64,000 bases of DNA from Azorinus chamasolen. Lineage: Eukaryota > Mollusca > Bivalvia > Cardiida > Solecurtidae. The stretch covers positions 62,284,979-62,348,978 of the forward strand of contig OY755237.1 in assembly GCA_963576725.1 (NCBI GenBank), read 5' to 3'. The notes under the pieces were generated by a model that searched no databases, was not told where the DNA came from, and saw only the letters and a list, made by a program, of their open reading frames with translations. The translations under genes and the position numbers were made by a program. Positions 32,732 to 43,209 of this stretch are shown one piece after another. Position 1 is the first letter of the stretch, and every line of letters starts with the position of its first letter.

Positions 32732-34020
32732 AGTAAATACAACTTACAATGGGGAAATTGTGATCTATTTCTAGATAAGGAATACGTCATGGAATTTAAG
32801 CAGGCGACACGTTGGTTTAGACATATCCGTTTAACGAAAGAATGTGGGTGTACGAGGTCCGTGGTTTGATAAACCATGTACATACTGTATACGCTTCTTT
32901 AATAACATTGATTAATTGAATTATGCCCCTTCACTCCCAGAATTCGGTTGCCATGACATTAACAACACTTTAGATCTAGACCAGACGTCCAATATCTCAT
33001 TATCAAACCAGAACCAAAAACTGGTTTACATCTATATCTACGTTTTTAGAAAAAAATGGATTATCTTTTTTAATCCATAGGATGCAGGTACATCATGGCA
33101 GTGAATCGATTGAGCAGAATCTAAACATGCAGTACATGTACATCAAGCAGAAAGACAAAACATGTACACAGGTACATTTGTACACAGTAAAATATTAAGC
33201 ACAAGGGTAATAAAACAACCATACAAGTATTATTCGAATGGCTATTGAAACTGGTTAAAACGTACATTTAAGCTGCCGAACCAAGACTAAATAATGGAGA
33301 AAACTTCTAACTTTACAACTCACCTGGCTGAATTGATATTAGATGTATTAGTAAATAAAATCCCTCAATTCTTTCGTCTGCCAGAACAATATTTATATAC
33401 ATGTAGATCTATACAGAAATCATAAGAAGACCAGTCAGGACTATTCTCATAACAGAATCAATAGGTTTTGTTGGTCGTTTCCAGTAGATTTCTGATAATT
33501 AAAATTTACACTGATGTGAAACTGAAAACAAAATCGATTGGGAATTAGAATTGGAACCTAAAACATAGAGTCGAAATGAAGATGAATTCACTAACAATGT
33601 GCACAAACGTATGCAAACCTGATACAAGTTATACAACCTAGTAACTTATTGTGTGTGTGTTTTGTGTTTAACGGGTGTTCCGTGTTTCTATATAAAACAT
33701 CTTACGTATTGAACAACAAATAATTGAAATAGAAAGCATACTAGAATATCGCACCCATATTATGCAGAAACGAATCAGACAATTCACGGACAGGTTATAT
33801 TCCAGTACAATCAAACGCGCCAAAAATAATGGATGAATTAATTTGTGTTTGCCGAATGCAGAACAGTTTCGGTTTGGAATTAGTCTAAACGAACCATTTC
33901 TCGAGTGTTTTATTTCATACATTTCATATCAATTTTGCAAAATGTGGATGTATATACATGTAAAGAGAAAGATAAGCCGTGAAAATGGATATAAAAGGAT
34001 GAAAAGGATATAAATATCAA
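32732..34020. other. no gene or clear repeat seen
   Basis: About 1.3 kb of AT-rich DNA. A short (GT)n run at 33649-33660. The ORFs at 32635-32883 and 33668-33922 (-) are not convincing. Confidence 0.4.
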
Positions 34021-34265
34021 TCCAGGTAAGGTCAAGCGCGATCCGCAGTAGTACACAGTGGTCCACGATGATACCACCGCGACCTGCGGTGATAACGATC
34101 GCGCCCGGCGACGAGTGCCCCTACGGAGGGACCAGCGCGGACCCATCACAACCCGCGCTCGATTGCGGAAGACCGCATATCAGCGCGGACAAAAATACCC
34201 GTGTCCGCGTTGGATAAAATTGCGATGGGCCGCGGAAAACAAAAAGTCCGCGGGGCTTGTACTTG
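34021..34265. repeat. GC-rich GCGGAC repeat
   Basis: Inverted relative of 24938-25165. Contains CAGCGCGGACAAAAATACCC and GGAAAACAAAAAGTCCGCGG. The body is internally semi-palindromic (CCACCGCGACCTGCGGTGAT). Confidence 0.75.
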
Positions 34266-34324
34266 TATCTTCAGCTGTGCAATATACAGTAAAATATCGA
34301 TTATTCGGACACTAAAATACGCAT
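34266..34324. repeat. pg-e end fragment, first of a direct pair
   Basis: TATCTTCAGCTGTGCAATAT through ATTCGGACACTAAAATACGC. It is repeated identically at 35386-35444, so the intervening ~1.1 kb is framed by direct repeats. Confidence 0.75.
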
Positions 34325-34450
34325 GTATGTATGTATGTATGTATGTATGTATGTATGTATGTATGTATGTATGTGTGTGTATCTATGTGTGCGTGTGTGT
34401 GTGTGTGTGTGCGTGCCTGCACGCGTGCGCGTGCACGCATTGTGTGTGTC
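34325..34450. repeat. (ATGT)n and (GT)n microsatellite
   Basis: ATGT tetranucleotides followed by GTGTGTGC runs. Confidence 0.95.
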
Positions 34451-34464
34451 ACTTGTTTTAAACA

Positions 34465-34646
34465 TTCTAAACCGGAATTATAGTAAAGAATAATTTAGAT
34501 ACTTTTAGACAGGTGACTGCTAAATGCAGGGTTAAAGTCATACAGAAAGCTCATAGAGGAGCTTTCTATATGGCTTTCATCCGACATTAATCTGACACCA
34601 ATATGTATACTGGATTGAGCGTCCGGTTTAAATGGGGTTTACTGTA
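34465..34646. repeat. pg-c element
   Basis: AACATTCTAAACCGGAATTA to AATGGGGTTTACTGTA, core AGAAAGCTCATAGAGGAGC. The left CAGT end is missing. Confidence 0.75.
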
Positions 34647-34651
34647 TATAT

Positions 34652-34858
34652 TGGGATGCATGGACCACCTGTAACCCTTCTTACACATGTCAAGCGACCG
34701 TCCATGAGAGTAACTGGTGGTCTCAAGATTGGGCTCAAGCCTGCAAATCCGTGTTACTGACGCAGCACGGGATCAGCATCTACTGTTGGTTGATACATGT
34801 ATCCCAAACCAATATGGTATCTCATCTCCTGAATCGACGTGTATGCCATTCGTTCTAA
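34652..34858 (+). other. unidentified exon-like stretch unique to block C
   Basis: Open for 69 codons with a Trp/Cys-rich stretch (TWTTCNPSYTC, HESNWWSQDWAQACKS) before TAA at 34856. A GTAAGC donor-like site follows at about 34872. The first ~150 bases have no counterpart in block D, so this may be a captured fragment. No family recognised. Confidence 0.25.
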
Positions 34859-34995
34859 ACTTTGTATAAAGGTAAGCGGTTTTCATTTTACTTCTAGCCA
34901 ATGCTATGTCGTTGTGTTTGAAAAGAAATGAGAGCCTATGATATCGATGCTTTACATTGTAATCAAGTCCTCAGCCTGTCTACCTTTTAAATGTG

Positions 34996-35387
34996 TTTAG
35001 GTTTTCGTTCAGTACTTGGCGTAAAGCTTATTAAGATTATATACAACATTTCAAACATATACAGCCAGAACAAAGGAAACATTATAATAGAAACAGAAAA
35101 GAAATTGCATTACTTATCTGGGCTGTTCACCAAAGGCTTTTGATGTTTCATAATTTCTTAACCAACTCTATTTTTGCTATGCGTAGAACCTGTCTTAAGC
35201 GGCCATTAAAGCGAAATCTGAATCTGTTTCTAGAATAGGTGGTAGCTTACTGCAAGACTGGGGCGATACAGGAAACTCCTATATGAGCATTCTGTATCAC
35301 CTTTGCCCTGCATTAAGGAGCCACCTGTTTTAAAACTCCTATGATTAATACATAAATAACTGTTTAAGACAGTTTATACCATAGGTA
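34996..35387 (+). repeat. 392-bp copy of 24546-24937
   Basis: Two substitutions against the other copy. A more diverged relative occupies 52080-52455 in block D, so this location is the ancestral one and the copy next to the gap is secondary. It includes a pg-b element (35182-35381). Confidence 0.9.
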
Positions 35388-35445
35388 TCTTCAGCTGTGC
35401 AATATACAGTAAAATATCGATTATTCGGACACTAAAATACGCATC
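35388..35445. repeat. pg-e end fragment, second of a direct pair
   Basis: The TIR portion TACAGTAAAATATCGATTAT remains and the rest of the element is gone. In block D the element is complete (52469-52664). Confidence 0.7.
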
Positions 35446-35616
35446 ATTATTTGGGCTGCAAGTGCAGCCCAACTTTATACAGATTTGAGTTTTGACCATG
35501 CTTTACAGCGTTCCTGTGTTTCTATAAAAGCCAATCTTTTTAATAATCATGGTTTACTGTGAGACTATACATATTTTTGTCGGGGTTATTTGTTTCTTTT
35601 CTGCCATTTCAGTGAA

Positions 35617-36335
35617 TGCTAGTGAATTAGGTATAACTGATTAAAATCACATTCCCAATCATAGCCGTCAGCGTGGTCTAAGGGTTATATCGATGGATTA
35701 GGAAATGTGGACTCATGGGTTCAATACTTGATGGAAGCCAAAATATTTTTTATTTCTCTCATTGTTTCTTAGCACCCTTAGTTTACGTGCTTTTGCTTTA
35801 AAACCATTTTGTAAATAAAAATATAAGTTTGTTTGCATTTTGACTTTGGTAAAATTATTTAGCTTGGACCGTATATTACTCGTGGTCTTGTTGATCGTTT
35901 TGCATATTTCACCATTGTACATGTAATCTTAAGTGTCGTATACTAACCTGGTCCGTATTTGGGGACAATATAAGCGAAAAGGTTAATGGGCATTGAGTCG
36001 ACCTATTAAAATAATTTCATGTAGACTGTAAGTATGGGATTTTGTATGCCTATTTAGCAGTAGTTATGTGAAGTGTTTTTGTGGAATTAGTGCTGAATTT
36101 CGTATGCTGCTAAAAGCTTTGTGATTTTTCATAAATTATTAATTTTACTTGTAAACATCACTTGATGTGATAATGGTTTCTACGGCAGTGTGTTTCAGCA
36201 AATAAATAACATTGATCTGTGACGGAATGTGTATTATTGGTGTCATATACGGATATTATGCGCCATGGTTCATTAAAACACTACCCCGTTTCTGCTATTA
36301 ATTTATACATTACAGTCATGCTTTCCCAATGTTTC
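35617..36335 (+). repeat. tRNA-headed dispersed repeat, copy 2
   Basis: Better preserved relative of 1-625. It carries a tRNA-like head at its left and a body with TAAAACCATTTTGTAAATAA. About 90 bases (36050-36150) are absent from copy 1. Confidence 0.65.
35659..35733 (+). other. tRNA-like sequence, probably SINE promoter
   Basis: A-box-like GCGTGGTCTAAGGGTTA and B-box-like GGTTCAATAC (35718-35727) are spaced as in a class II tRNA such as Leu or Ser. The acceptor stem does not pair, so it is not a functional tRNA gene. Confidence 0.5.
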
Positions 36336-36338
36336 CCA

Positions 36339-36526
36339 ATGGCCACTAAATTACATCAAGTATTTTGTGTTAAAGGCAGGCGGCTGCTTAAAGCGAGGTG
36401 AAAGTAAAACAAAACGCTCCTATAGGAGCGTTCTGTTTTACTTTCACCTTGCTTTAAGCAGCCACCTGCACTAAATACCAACTAATTAACACAATTTAGT
36501 GGCCGTTATAGAGAGGTTTTACTGTA
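36339..36526. repeat. pg-a element, left end truncated
   Basis: TGGCCACTAAATTACATCAAG to TTATAGAGAGGTTTTACTGTA, with a perfect AACGCTCCTATAGGAGCGTT centre. Confidence 0.8.
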
Positions 36527-36529
36527 ATT

Positions 36530-36893
36530 CAACACGCATTATATATAAGGCAATGACCATGGATATCTGTGCATGAGAGAATTTAGCAGGAACATCGTCA
36601 GAAATGTACGGAAATGTGTCTATGCCAAAGTTGTTCTTTCAAAATTGAAAGTAAAATAGTCTACATGTCCTTGTTTGGATGGATACCTTGGGCGCCCTAT
36701 TGAGGTTTTACTGAAATAAACGAGTTTAAATTCACCAATCGTTTTTTTGTCGTACGAGTAAGTTTCATAATATCGGAGGTTTCGAATACAGAAAATATAT
36801 TCATGTTTATCTGCGTCTATCTGCGTCTTATTGTCCGTATTCATATTAATCTTGTTCTTCATATAAACGAGTTTTCGTGTATTTTCAAACCAG
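36530..36893 (+). repeat. block C/D shared non-coding stretch R1
   Basis: CAACACGCATTATATATAAG, GTGTCTATGC, TTGTTCTTTCAAAATTGAA and TATCTGCGTCTATCTGCGTC recur in order at 53200-53521. Confidence 0.75.
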
Positions 36894-36974
36894 TACTAAA
36901 TATTCTTATTAAACTTGAATTATAACTTATATTACAGGAAAAATCCAAATTATTCTATCTCAGAATAACCCCAT

Positions 36975-37100
36975 AATCAGTGCAAAACTATTCTCACTCA
37001 AGTTAGAATAGCTTTGCATGAATAAAGTGTGGTAATGTATACCAAAACTCAATGAAAAACTATTCTAACTCAACTTAGTATGATTTTGCCTGCATTAATC
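36975..37100. repeat. ACTATTCTAACT-family hairpins, two
   Basis: GTGCAAAACTATTCTCACTC / AGTTAGAATAGCTTTGCAT and a second decayed pair at 37045-37095. Confidence 0.6.
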
Positions 37101-37439
37101 AAGTCAGGTTTTAGCATATGACAATGCAAATGTATACTATCTTTATCATGAAAAGTGTGATTGCATCATAATGACATCATAACAATGATGACATCGTAAA
37201 ATAAACATTGAATGAAATATAAAATTATTTTGACATGCCTTTGAAACCCAGTTCCTCCTAAAATGTGCGTAATGTAAGAAGTAACTGTTGATGTATGCAA
37301 TATCATAAACATAAAGGTAGCTACCATAAGTACTATTTCATTAAGCATTTTTTCTTTTCAAAAACAAATTAAAAAGCACCTTTTAACAAAATGGTATGAA
37401 TTGGAGATCTACATGTATAAATTCTGAAGGGAGGTGATG

Positions 37440-37700
37440 CCCCGAGAGCAAAAATTGCAACACAAAAAGAGAAAATTGCAGACTCGGTTTTATTGAGTCT
37501 GTTCATGAACAGTAATTGAAAGTGCAACACTGCTCACGTCCCCTAGCACCGGCTTAAGCGGTATTCAATTTTCAAAACAATAAGTACTGAAATTCATGAT
37601 CTCGAAGGATCAGAAGGTATAACAACACTGAGAATGAAGTACGGGGTGACGTTTTACGGCCGCCACACAATCACTTAACACCTGCTGTTGTGAAGAAAAA
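37440..37700 (+). repeat. block C/D shared stretch R2
   Basis: AAAAGAGAAAATTGCA, CCCTAGCACCGGCTTAAGCG and ACACCTGCTGTTGTGAAG recur at 54862-55110. Confidence 0.75.
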
Positions 37701-38589
37701 TGAGGATCTCCTATTTGGTTAATTTATATCATAAAGGTAAATTGGTTTGTAAGTGATAAAGATTTACTAGCTATATAATTACCAGTATATCTCAATTAAC
37801 AATAAAGTGTTGGAGGCATTGATTGCCTGTGTCTGGTCAGCCTAAAGTATTGTTTTATGTTATGGCAATTGTCTGTCTAACCACATACAGATAAAAAAAA
37901 GCCCAAGGAAAACAGCCACACAAACCCAGTTTGTTAGAATGTCCATCCATCTGTCCATCCATCCAATCTGTCTGTTACTTTTTTGTATCTGCTTTGTGTA
38001 TTGATCATGCATCATGCAATTTTGAAATAATTCAATAGAAATGTACACTATTGGCAGATGGTGTTCAGCATATAAGAACCATAACTCTATATCTCTGCCA
38101 ATTTCTGAATCATCATTCTTTCTTTATTCTGTTAGCAGATTCACTTTCGCTCTGCAACTAAATTAATGGCCATGCATCAAGGGATTGTTTGATAAATTGA
38201 CAGAATGATATTTAGTGGTATACGGCGAGTTGTTAAAAGAACTTTAACTCTTTCTCTGCCCTTTCCATCATGAGTTTAAGAATTGTCTTTAGTAGCTACC
38301 TTGAATGACATTTTTTGTTGAAATTTGTAAAAGAAATATTAACTTATAAAGCGCTGAATATTATACATGTTTGGCTTTTCCCACTTTATAAAACTAAATA
38401 GTGCTTAAAGTGTTGAGTAAGTTTTTGTCTTCAACAATATTAATTTTGTACTTTGCTCCTCAAAGCATATATGTCAGACACAAACTGTTGTCCATTACAG
38501 TCTCTTTTGTATGCATATATATAAAACAAATTGCAAAGAATTACAAATTGTTCAATGATTTGTGAAAAATATAGTTTTAGACGGATCAA
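37701..38589. other. no gene; short CCATCCAT run
   Basis: A (CCAT)n-like run at about 37943-37965. No convincing coding sequence. Confidence 0.4.
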
Positions 38590-38822
38590 TAAATGGTAAC
38601 GACAGAGATATAGGTAGGTCGATAGATGGTGAATAGGGAGTTGTAGGTAGGGTAATAGATGGTAAAGATGGATGTGTAGATTGGGTGATAGATGGTGAAG
38701 ACAAAGGTGTAGACAGGGTGGTAGATGGTAAAGAAGTGGGGGTTTAGACAGGATGATATATGGTGACAGAGATGTAGACAGGGCAATAGATGGTAAATAT
38801 GGAGGTATAGACAGGGCCATCC
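38590..38822. repeat. minisatellite with ~36-bp unit
   Basis: Diverged units around GTAGACAGGGTRATAGATGGT, about six to seven copies. The minus frame is open as 12-residue repeats (YHLLPYLHL type). Confidence 0.75.
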
Positions 38823-39475
38823 CTGGGGTGGGACCAATTGTGACCCTAGGGGATAATTTATATCACTTTTGTAGATGACCTGAAGTTGAAGTTATGTGCC
38901 AAATATGAAAGCTGAGAACCTTCTAATTTCAGAGGAGAAGAATAGTTTTCACTATATGTTTCTATTGAAAACTTCACACCCCCAGGGCGGGGCAAATGTG
39001 GACTCTAGGGGCATAATTTAAATAATATTTGTAGAGTTTTTTCAGATAGTAACCCTTGTGATGCTAACCAAGTATTTGAATTTTCATAAGATTCATAAGA
39101 TGTGTTTGAATAGTAAAACACAGTTTTCATATGACAATAACGACAACAATGCAAACTTAAAAATAAATACATCCACAGTCTCAGTAAGGAGCACCATTTG
39201 CCGGTCCTCTACAAAAGTTATATAAATTATGCCCCTGGGGTCAAAATAGGCCCTATCCCAGGGATGGTCAGTTTTCAATAGAAACATACAGTGCAAACTT
39301 TGAAAATCTCAGATTTCATATTTGGCACATAGCATCATGTTTAGGTCCTCTACAAAAGTTAAATAAATTGTGTCCCTGTGGTCAAAATTTGCACTGCATC
39401 AGGGGTGGTCAGTTTTCAACAGAAACATATCTGATTGTCTGGTGAGCAATGTCAGGGCCATTCTGGCCCTCTTGT
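38820..39475. repeat. mosaic of inverted CCCTGGGGTCAAAAT units
   Basis: Units with CCCTAGGGGATAATTTATAT, TTTGTAGAGG and TCAGTTTTCAAYAGAAACATA occur twice forward (38822-39060) and twice reversed (39205-39430). It ends with GGGCCATTCTGGCCCTCTTG, a terminus I associate with a common bivalve repeat. Confidence 0.65.
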
Positions 39476-39536
39476 TTAAAATAATTACAGTAAAATTTAT
39501 GTACCGCGACCACTTAAAAGTAGAAAAAAGAGGTCC

Positions 39537-39777
39537 TTTATCCTTTCCGCCATGAATATTCATGTAAGAAATAAAGATGTCATGAATATTAATACGATTG
39601 TTATAATAAAACATGAAGACAGGGATTTGGGGCCATGGCAGAAACTGCAGAATCATATCTATATAATATCATAAGCAAACAGAGCAGACTGTGATCAGAT
39701 GTCTCCTATAGGAGCCGTCTGATCTGGGTCTACTCTGCAACTGTGTAGAAATGCGTATTTATGGAGTAAAGGGTTAA
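39537..39777. repeat. pB-a2 element
   Basis: CTTTATCCTTTCCGCCATG on the left, GGAGTAAAGGGTTAA on the right. The centre TCTCCTATAGGAGCCGTCTG is intact. Confidence 0.75.
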
Positions 39778-40414
39778 GAATCTGATGATATCCTAATTAT
39801 TGCAGAACACTCTTGCAGTGGCATTTTGAAACACTTTCAACCCTCAGTAAGCTATCATCTGTATATATTATGGCCTCTGTTGTCCTCTTGAATGGTGTCT
39901 GTAGGCAGGTTCACTGTATGTACCGTATGTAATGCAACCATTTATTATGTTGTGAACTATTATGCAATCACAAAATGTTTGATTCTTTATTATAACTAAA
40001 GTGAGACTGACATAGACTGTTATATTGAAATAGTTACAAGCCATTTCTGGTTTGGAGAAAATAAATGTTTTTTACGCAGACCTTCCAGGGAACAGAAACT
40101 GTTTTAAATGTCATTTTGCGATGAAAACCATACTCAAATGATAGGCCTCACTTATGGTTCAGCTGACCCCTGGTTACACTGTTAAATTCACATTTATTCT
40201 ATACTATTCAAATGATAAATATTTCATTTCAATTATTACAGTGCATCATATAATTTTAAAATAAAGTCAACAGTATTCACGTTTAAAAATGATAACTACT
40301 TCATACTGAACTTTTTATAACTCCATTGTTGGTTAAAAGTTAGATTTTGGTCATGCATAATTAAGATAAAATGCTTTTGCATGAATCTTTTGTGTTACAA
40401 TAATGGACATGTTT
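39778..40414. other. no gene; TA/CAGT-class right-arm remnant
   Basis: GTCTGTAGGCAGGTTCACTGTA at 39898-39918 looks like a pg-type right end with no clear partner. Nothing else. Confidence 0.4.
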
Positions 40415-40458
40415 AGTGCAAAACTATTCTAACTTAAGTTAGAATAGTCTTGCATGAA
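40415..40458. repeat. ACTATTCTAACT-family hairpin
   Basis: TGCAAAACTATTCTAACTTA pairs with TAAGTTAGAATAGTCTTGCA. Confidence 0.8.
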
Positions 40459-40802
40459 AATCGCAACAAGCATGGGACTGAATTTAGAGGCAATACTATT
40501 CTAACTTAAATAATCTCAATAAAAGCAAAACTTTGCAAAAAACTAAAAATATAATGATTGGGGATATTAAAGGAAACGAGTTAATTTAAAGCAAAACTGG
40601 AATATACAGCAAAAATGTAACATTGAGTGAGTAAGCAAGTTTTTTCCCTTTCCTGTAAAGTTTTGAAAATCGAGTTTGAATAGTCTTGCGCCAAGCCCTC
40701 TAGGTGTTTTCGCAAGGTAGTATATACGCTAATATTTCAACTGCAAAATTTAGGACCCCCTCCAATACCTGATCAAATTCCGATCTGATGCAAATTTGAA
40801 TA

Positions 40803-41209
40803 TAGTAAAAACTCTCTAAACCGGAATTCTAGTAGCGAGGAATTTAGATACTTTTAGGTAGGTTGCTACTTAATGCAGGAGCTTTCTGGGTGACTTTCAC
40901 CCTGCATTAAGCTGCTACCTGTCCCAATACTGATATTTATATTACATATATCGTCCGGTTAAGGGGAGATTAACTCTTCGCTTGCTATTCCTGTCAATAT
41001 AACTACCTGTAAATAGTGAAAACCCAGATGAGACATTTCCTGCAGGAGCTGTCTCATCAAGGTCTGCACTATTTACAAATTGATTGTGCAACCAGGGCAC
41101 TTCGCACCAGTGATTGCACAGCGGTACATTTGTACACAGTGTTATACAACAGGGCATGGGTAAAGAAGGAGAAATGTATTTCAAAATTCAGCAAGAGAAG
41201 GGTTAACTG
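40803..41209. repeat. pg-c element split by a pB-c insertion
   Basis: TAGTAAAAACTCTCTAAACCGG to TCCGGTTAAGGGGAGA, then after the insertion CTGTACC. Block A shows the uninterrupted end. Confidence 0.75.
40970..41206. repeat. pB-c element, complete, 237 bp
   Basis: TTAACTCTTCGCTTGCTATT to GCAAGAGAAGGGTTAA. Core AAATAGTGAAAACCCAGATG / CAAGGTCTGCACTATTTAC with CTGCAGGAG at the centre. TTAA occurs once at each edge, as a target duplication. Confidence 0.9.
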
Positions 41210-41728
41210 TACCTTCAAATCGATGGATCTTTTGAGAAACTATGGACCAACGTTTGATACACACGCCTTCGAGAAACTTGGTATAGCGTAAAATAGAGCT
41301 TGGATCCTGATGAGACGTTGAGTTACAGGACTTCTCATCTAGATTCCATTTATACACAAATACGATTCGTGACGAGATAAGTATTGCTCTCCCAATTTGA
41401 CCTGAGACTCTATTAATCTTCGGCGTGTTTATCGAGATTGTTCGTAATACTCTGTGACATAAAATAACAAAACAAAAAGCCGGTAACAATCATGTTCCAC
41501 GAGGATTGTATTCTTATAGCGCATTCTTATACCTTCGAAAATTTATCCGGATATTACCGACAATGCATGAGTCTCACGTCAAATTTGGAGGGTAATATAA
41601 GTATGTATATAATGCTGCCCGGTATAGACCACTCCTAGTTGGTGTTTGGTTATGTATTGCTTGTTCAAAGTAACATAAGGTTATTAAATAAATAATTTAT
41701 GTTTGGCTGAAGGTACTGATACAAAACA

Positions 41729-42221
41729 TTAAAGAGGAAGTCCCTACAATGATCGCATATTTTCAATATCTTAAAACTTGGTATTTGTTATGCTCTATCA
41801 TTATTATGAAGGTTCCCAATTTGAACTTATATCGAAAAATGCCCCTGTGATACAAATAAACCGATGCCATCAATACTGATAATTTTTGTTCTACAACACA
41901 ATATTATCGGCCTTTTCCGTTAAATTCTTTTGCCGATGATCACCCGATCCCTCCATTGTTTACGTAATAGCTTTCTCGGAAGTGGTCGGAGAATCGCGAA
42001 TAGGGCGAACAGTTACGAAACCAAAACCCAACCCGAATAAAACTGAAACTTCGGGTAGTAAAAACGGAATCGGCGATATCAAACACATGGATGTTTTGTC
42101 ATTATAAACGGTAATTGGATGCGGCTTTTTGCGATATACTACTTTTCAGCATATAAATAAATGAGTTTTGTATATTTTAAGTGTTTATGAAACGCGTCAA
42201 ATGTAGGGACATCCCCTTTAA
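41729..42221. mobile_element. 493-bp TTAA-flanked element
   Basis: TTAAAGAGGAAGTCCCTACA and TGTAGGGACATCCCCTTTAA are terminal inverted repeats, each including TTAA. Block A has no such sequence at this point. There is no long ORF, so it is non-autonomous. Its internal sequence is unlike the hairpin families. Confidence 0.75.
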
Positions 42222-42474
42222 GTATAAGTATATATCTTCGTAGGTCCTTAGAGTCATCTGTAACATTTGATACATTATCTGTTCTATTCTGTATCTAGAT
42301 CCAAATAACCCCTTCCCACTTTCTAATGCATCGGTTCAACAATTGGAACATACATGGAACTAAATACTTTACTGGAGTCTTCCGTAATATTCAACATGTT
42401 AGGAAGTTTTTAATATTGTTCTTCTTTGATTTCAAGAAATTAAGCAAAAGTCCATTTGGAATAATATTAAACAA

Positions 42475-42724
42475 TCAACCCTTTCCTTGTTCTATGTTTA
42501 TTCCTAATTCCAATACCTACTGAATATTCAACAACAAAAATAGCTATCATTAGATATGGAAGGTAGAACACTGTAGCAATTTAAGTAAGTAACGAAATAT
42601 ATATTTAAATTCCGTTAGCAAATAGAGCAGATCCTGATCAGACGGCTCCTATAGGAGCCGTCTGATCCTGGTCTACTCTGTTTGCAAATGTGTGAAAAGA
42701 CGTTTATATGAGGGAAAGGCTTAA
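42475..42724. repeat. pB-a element, complete
   Basis: TCAACCCTTTCCTTGTTCTA to ATGAGGGAAAGGCTTAA, with a perfect CAGACGGCTCCTATAGGAGC centre. Block A has the empty site, so it inserted after the duplication. Confidence 0.85.
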
Positions 42725-42902
42725 AAGATATACTAAAGTATTACATAATGTTATGATACTAATCAGCCTTATTTTTCTCATTTGTATTAGATTTAATTTT
42801 TTTAATTTAATAAATTATGAAGCATCTGATGCATTGTTTATATATAGGAGATATAGTTTTCTTTAGATTATTAAAATATAATTGTCTGCCATGAAAATCA
42901 AA

Positions 42903-43096
42903 TACAGTAAAATCTCGATACTTCGAAATATAGGTAATGAAGAATTATTGAGAACGTTTTAAGCAGGTGACTGCTAAATGCAGTGTGAAATACATGCAAA
43001 AAAAACCCTAGATGAGCTTTCTGTGTGACTTTCACCTACCATCTCTCTCGATAATGATACGCATTTTTGTGCTCGTACACTTGAGAATTTACTGTA
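42903..43096. repeat. pg-e element upstream of the pseudogene
   Basis: TACAGTAAAATCTCGATACTT to TTGAGAATTTACTGTA. It lies at the same position as 19057-19259. Confidence 0.75.
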
Positions 43097-43209
43097 TAAA
43101 CAATGAATTAATTTTCTTGATAAGTCTTGGTTTGTGACGTACATGTATGTACAAATATATAAATATAGAACGAACGGTGCTGTACAGATGTAGTCACACC
43201 AATAAGAGA

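Larger units (their letters stand above)
34465..37700 (+). repeat. segmental duplication block C
   Basis: Collinear with 51695-55110. Shared order: pg-c element, a GAAAAGAAATGAGAGCCTATGA stretch, the pg-b segment, the ATCTTCAGCTG pg-e end, a CAACACGCATTATATATAAGG stretch, and an AAAAGAGAAAATTGCA stretch. Block C has gained the tRNA-headed repeat, a pg-a and a unique ~150-bp piece near 34652. Divergence is higher than between A and B. Confidence 0.6.
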
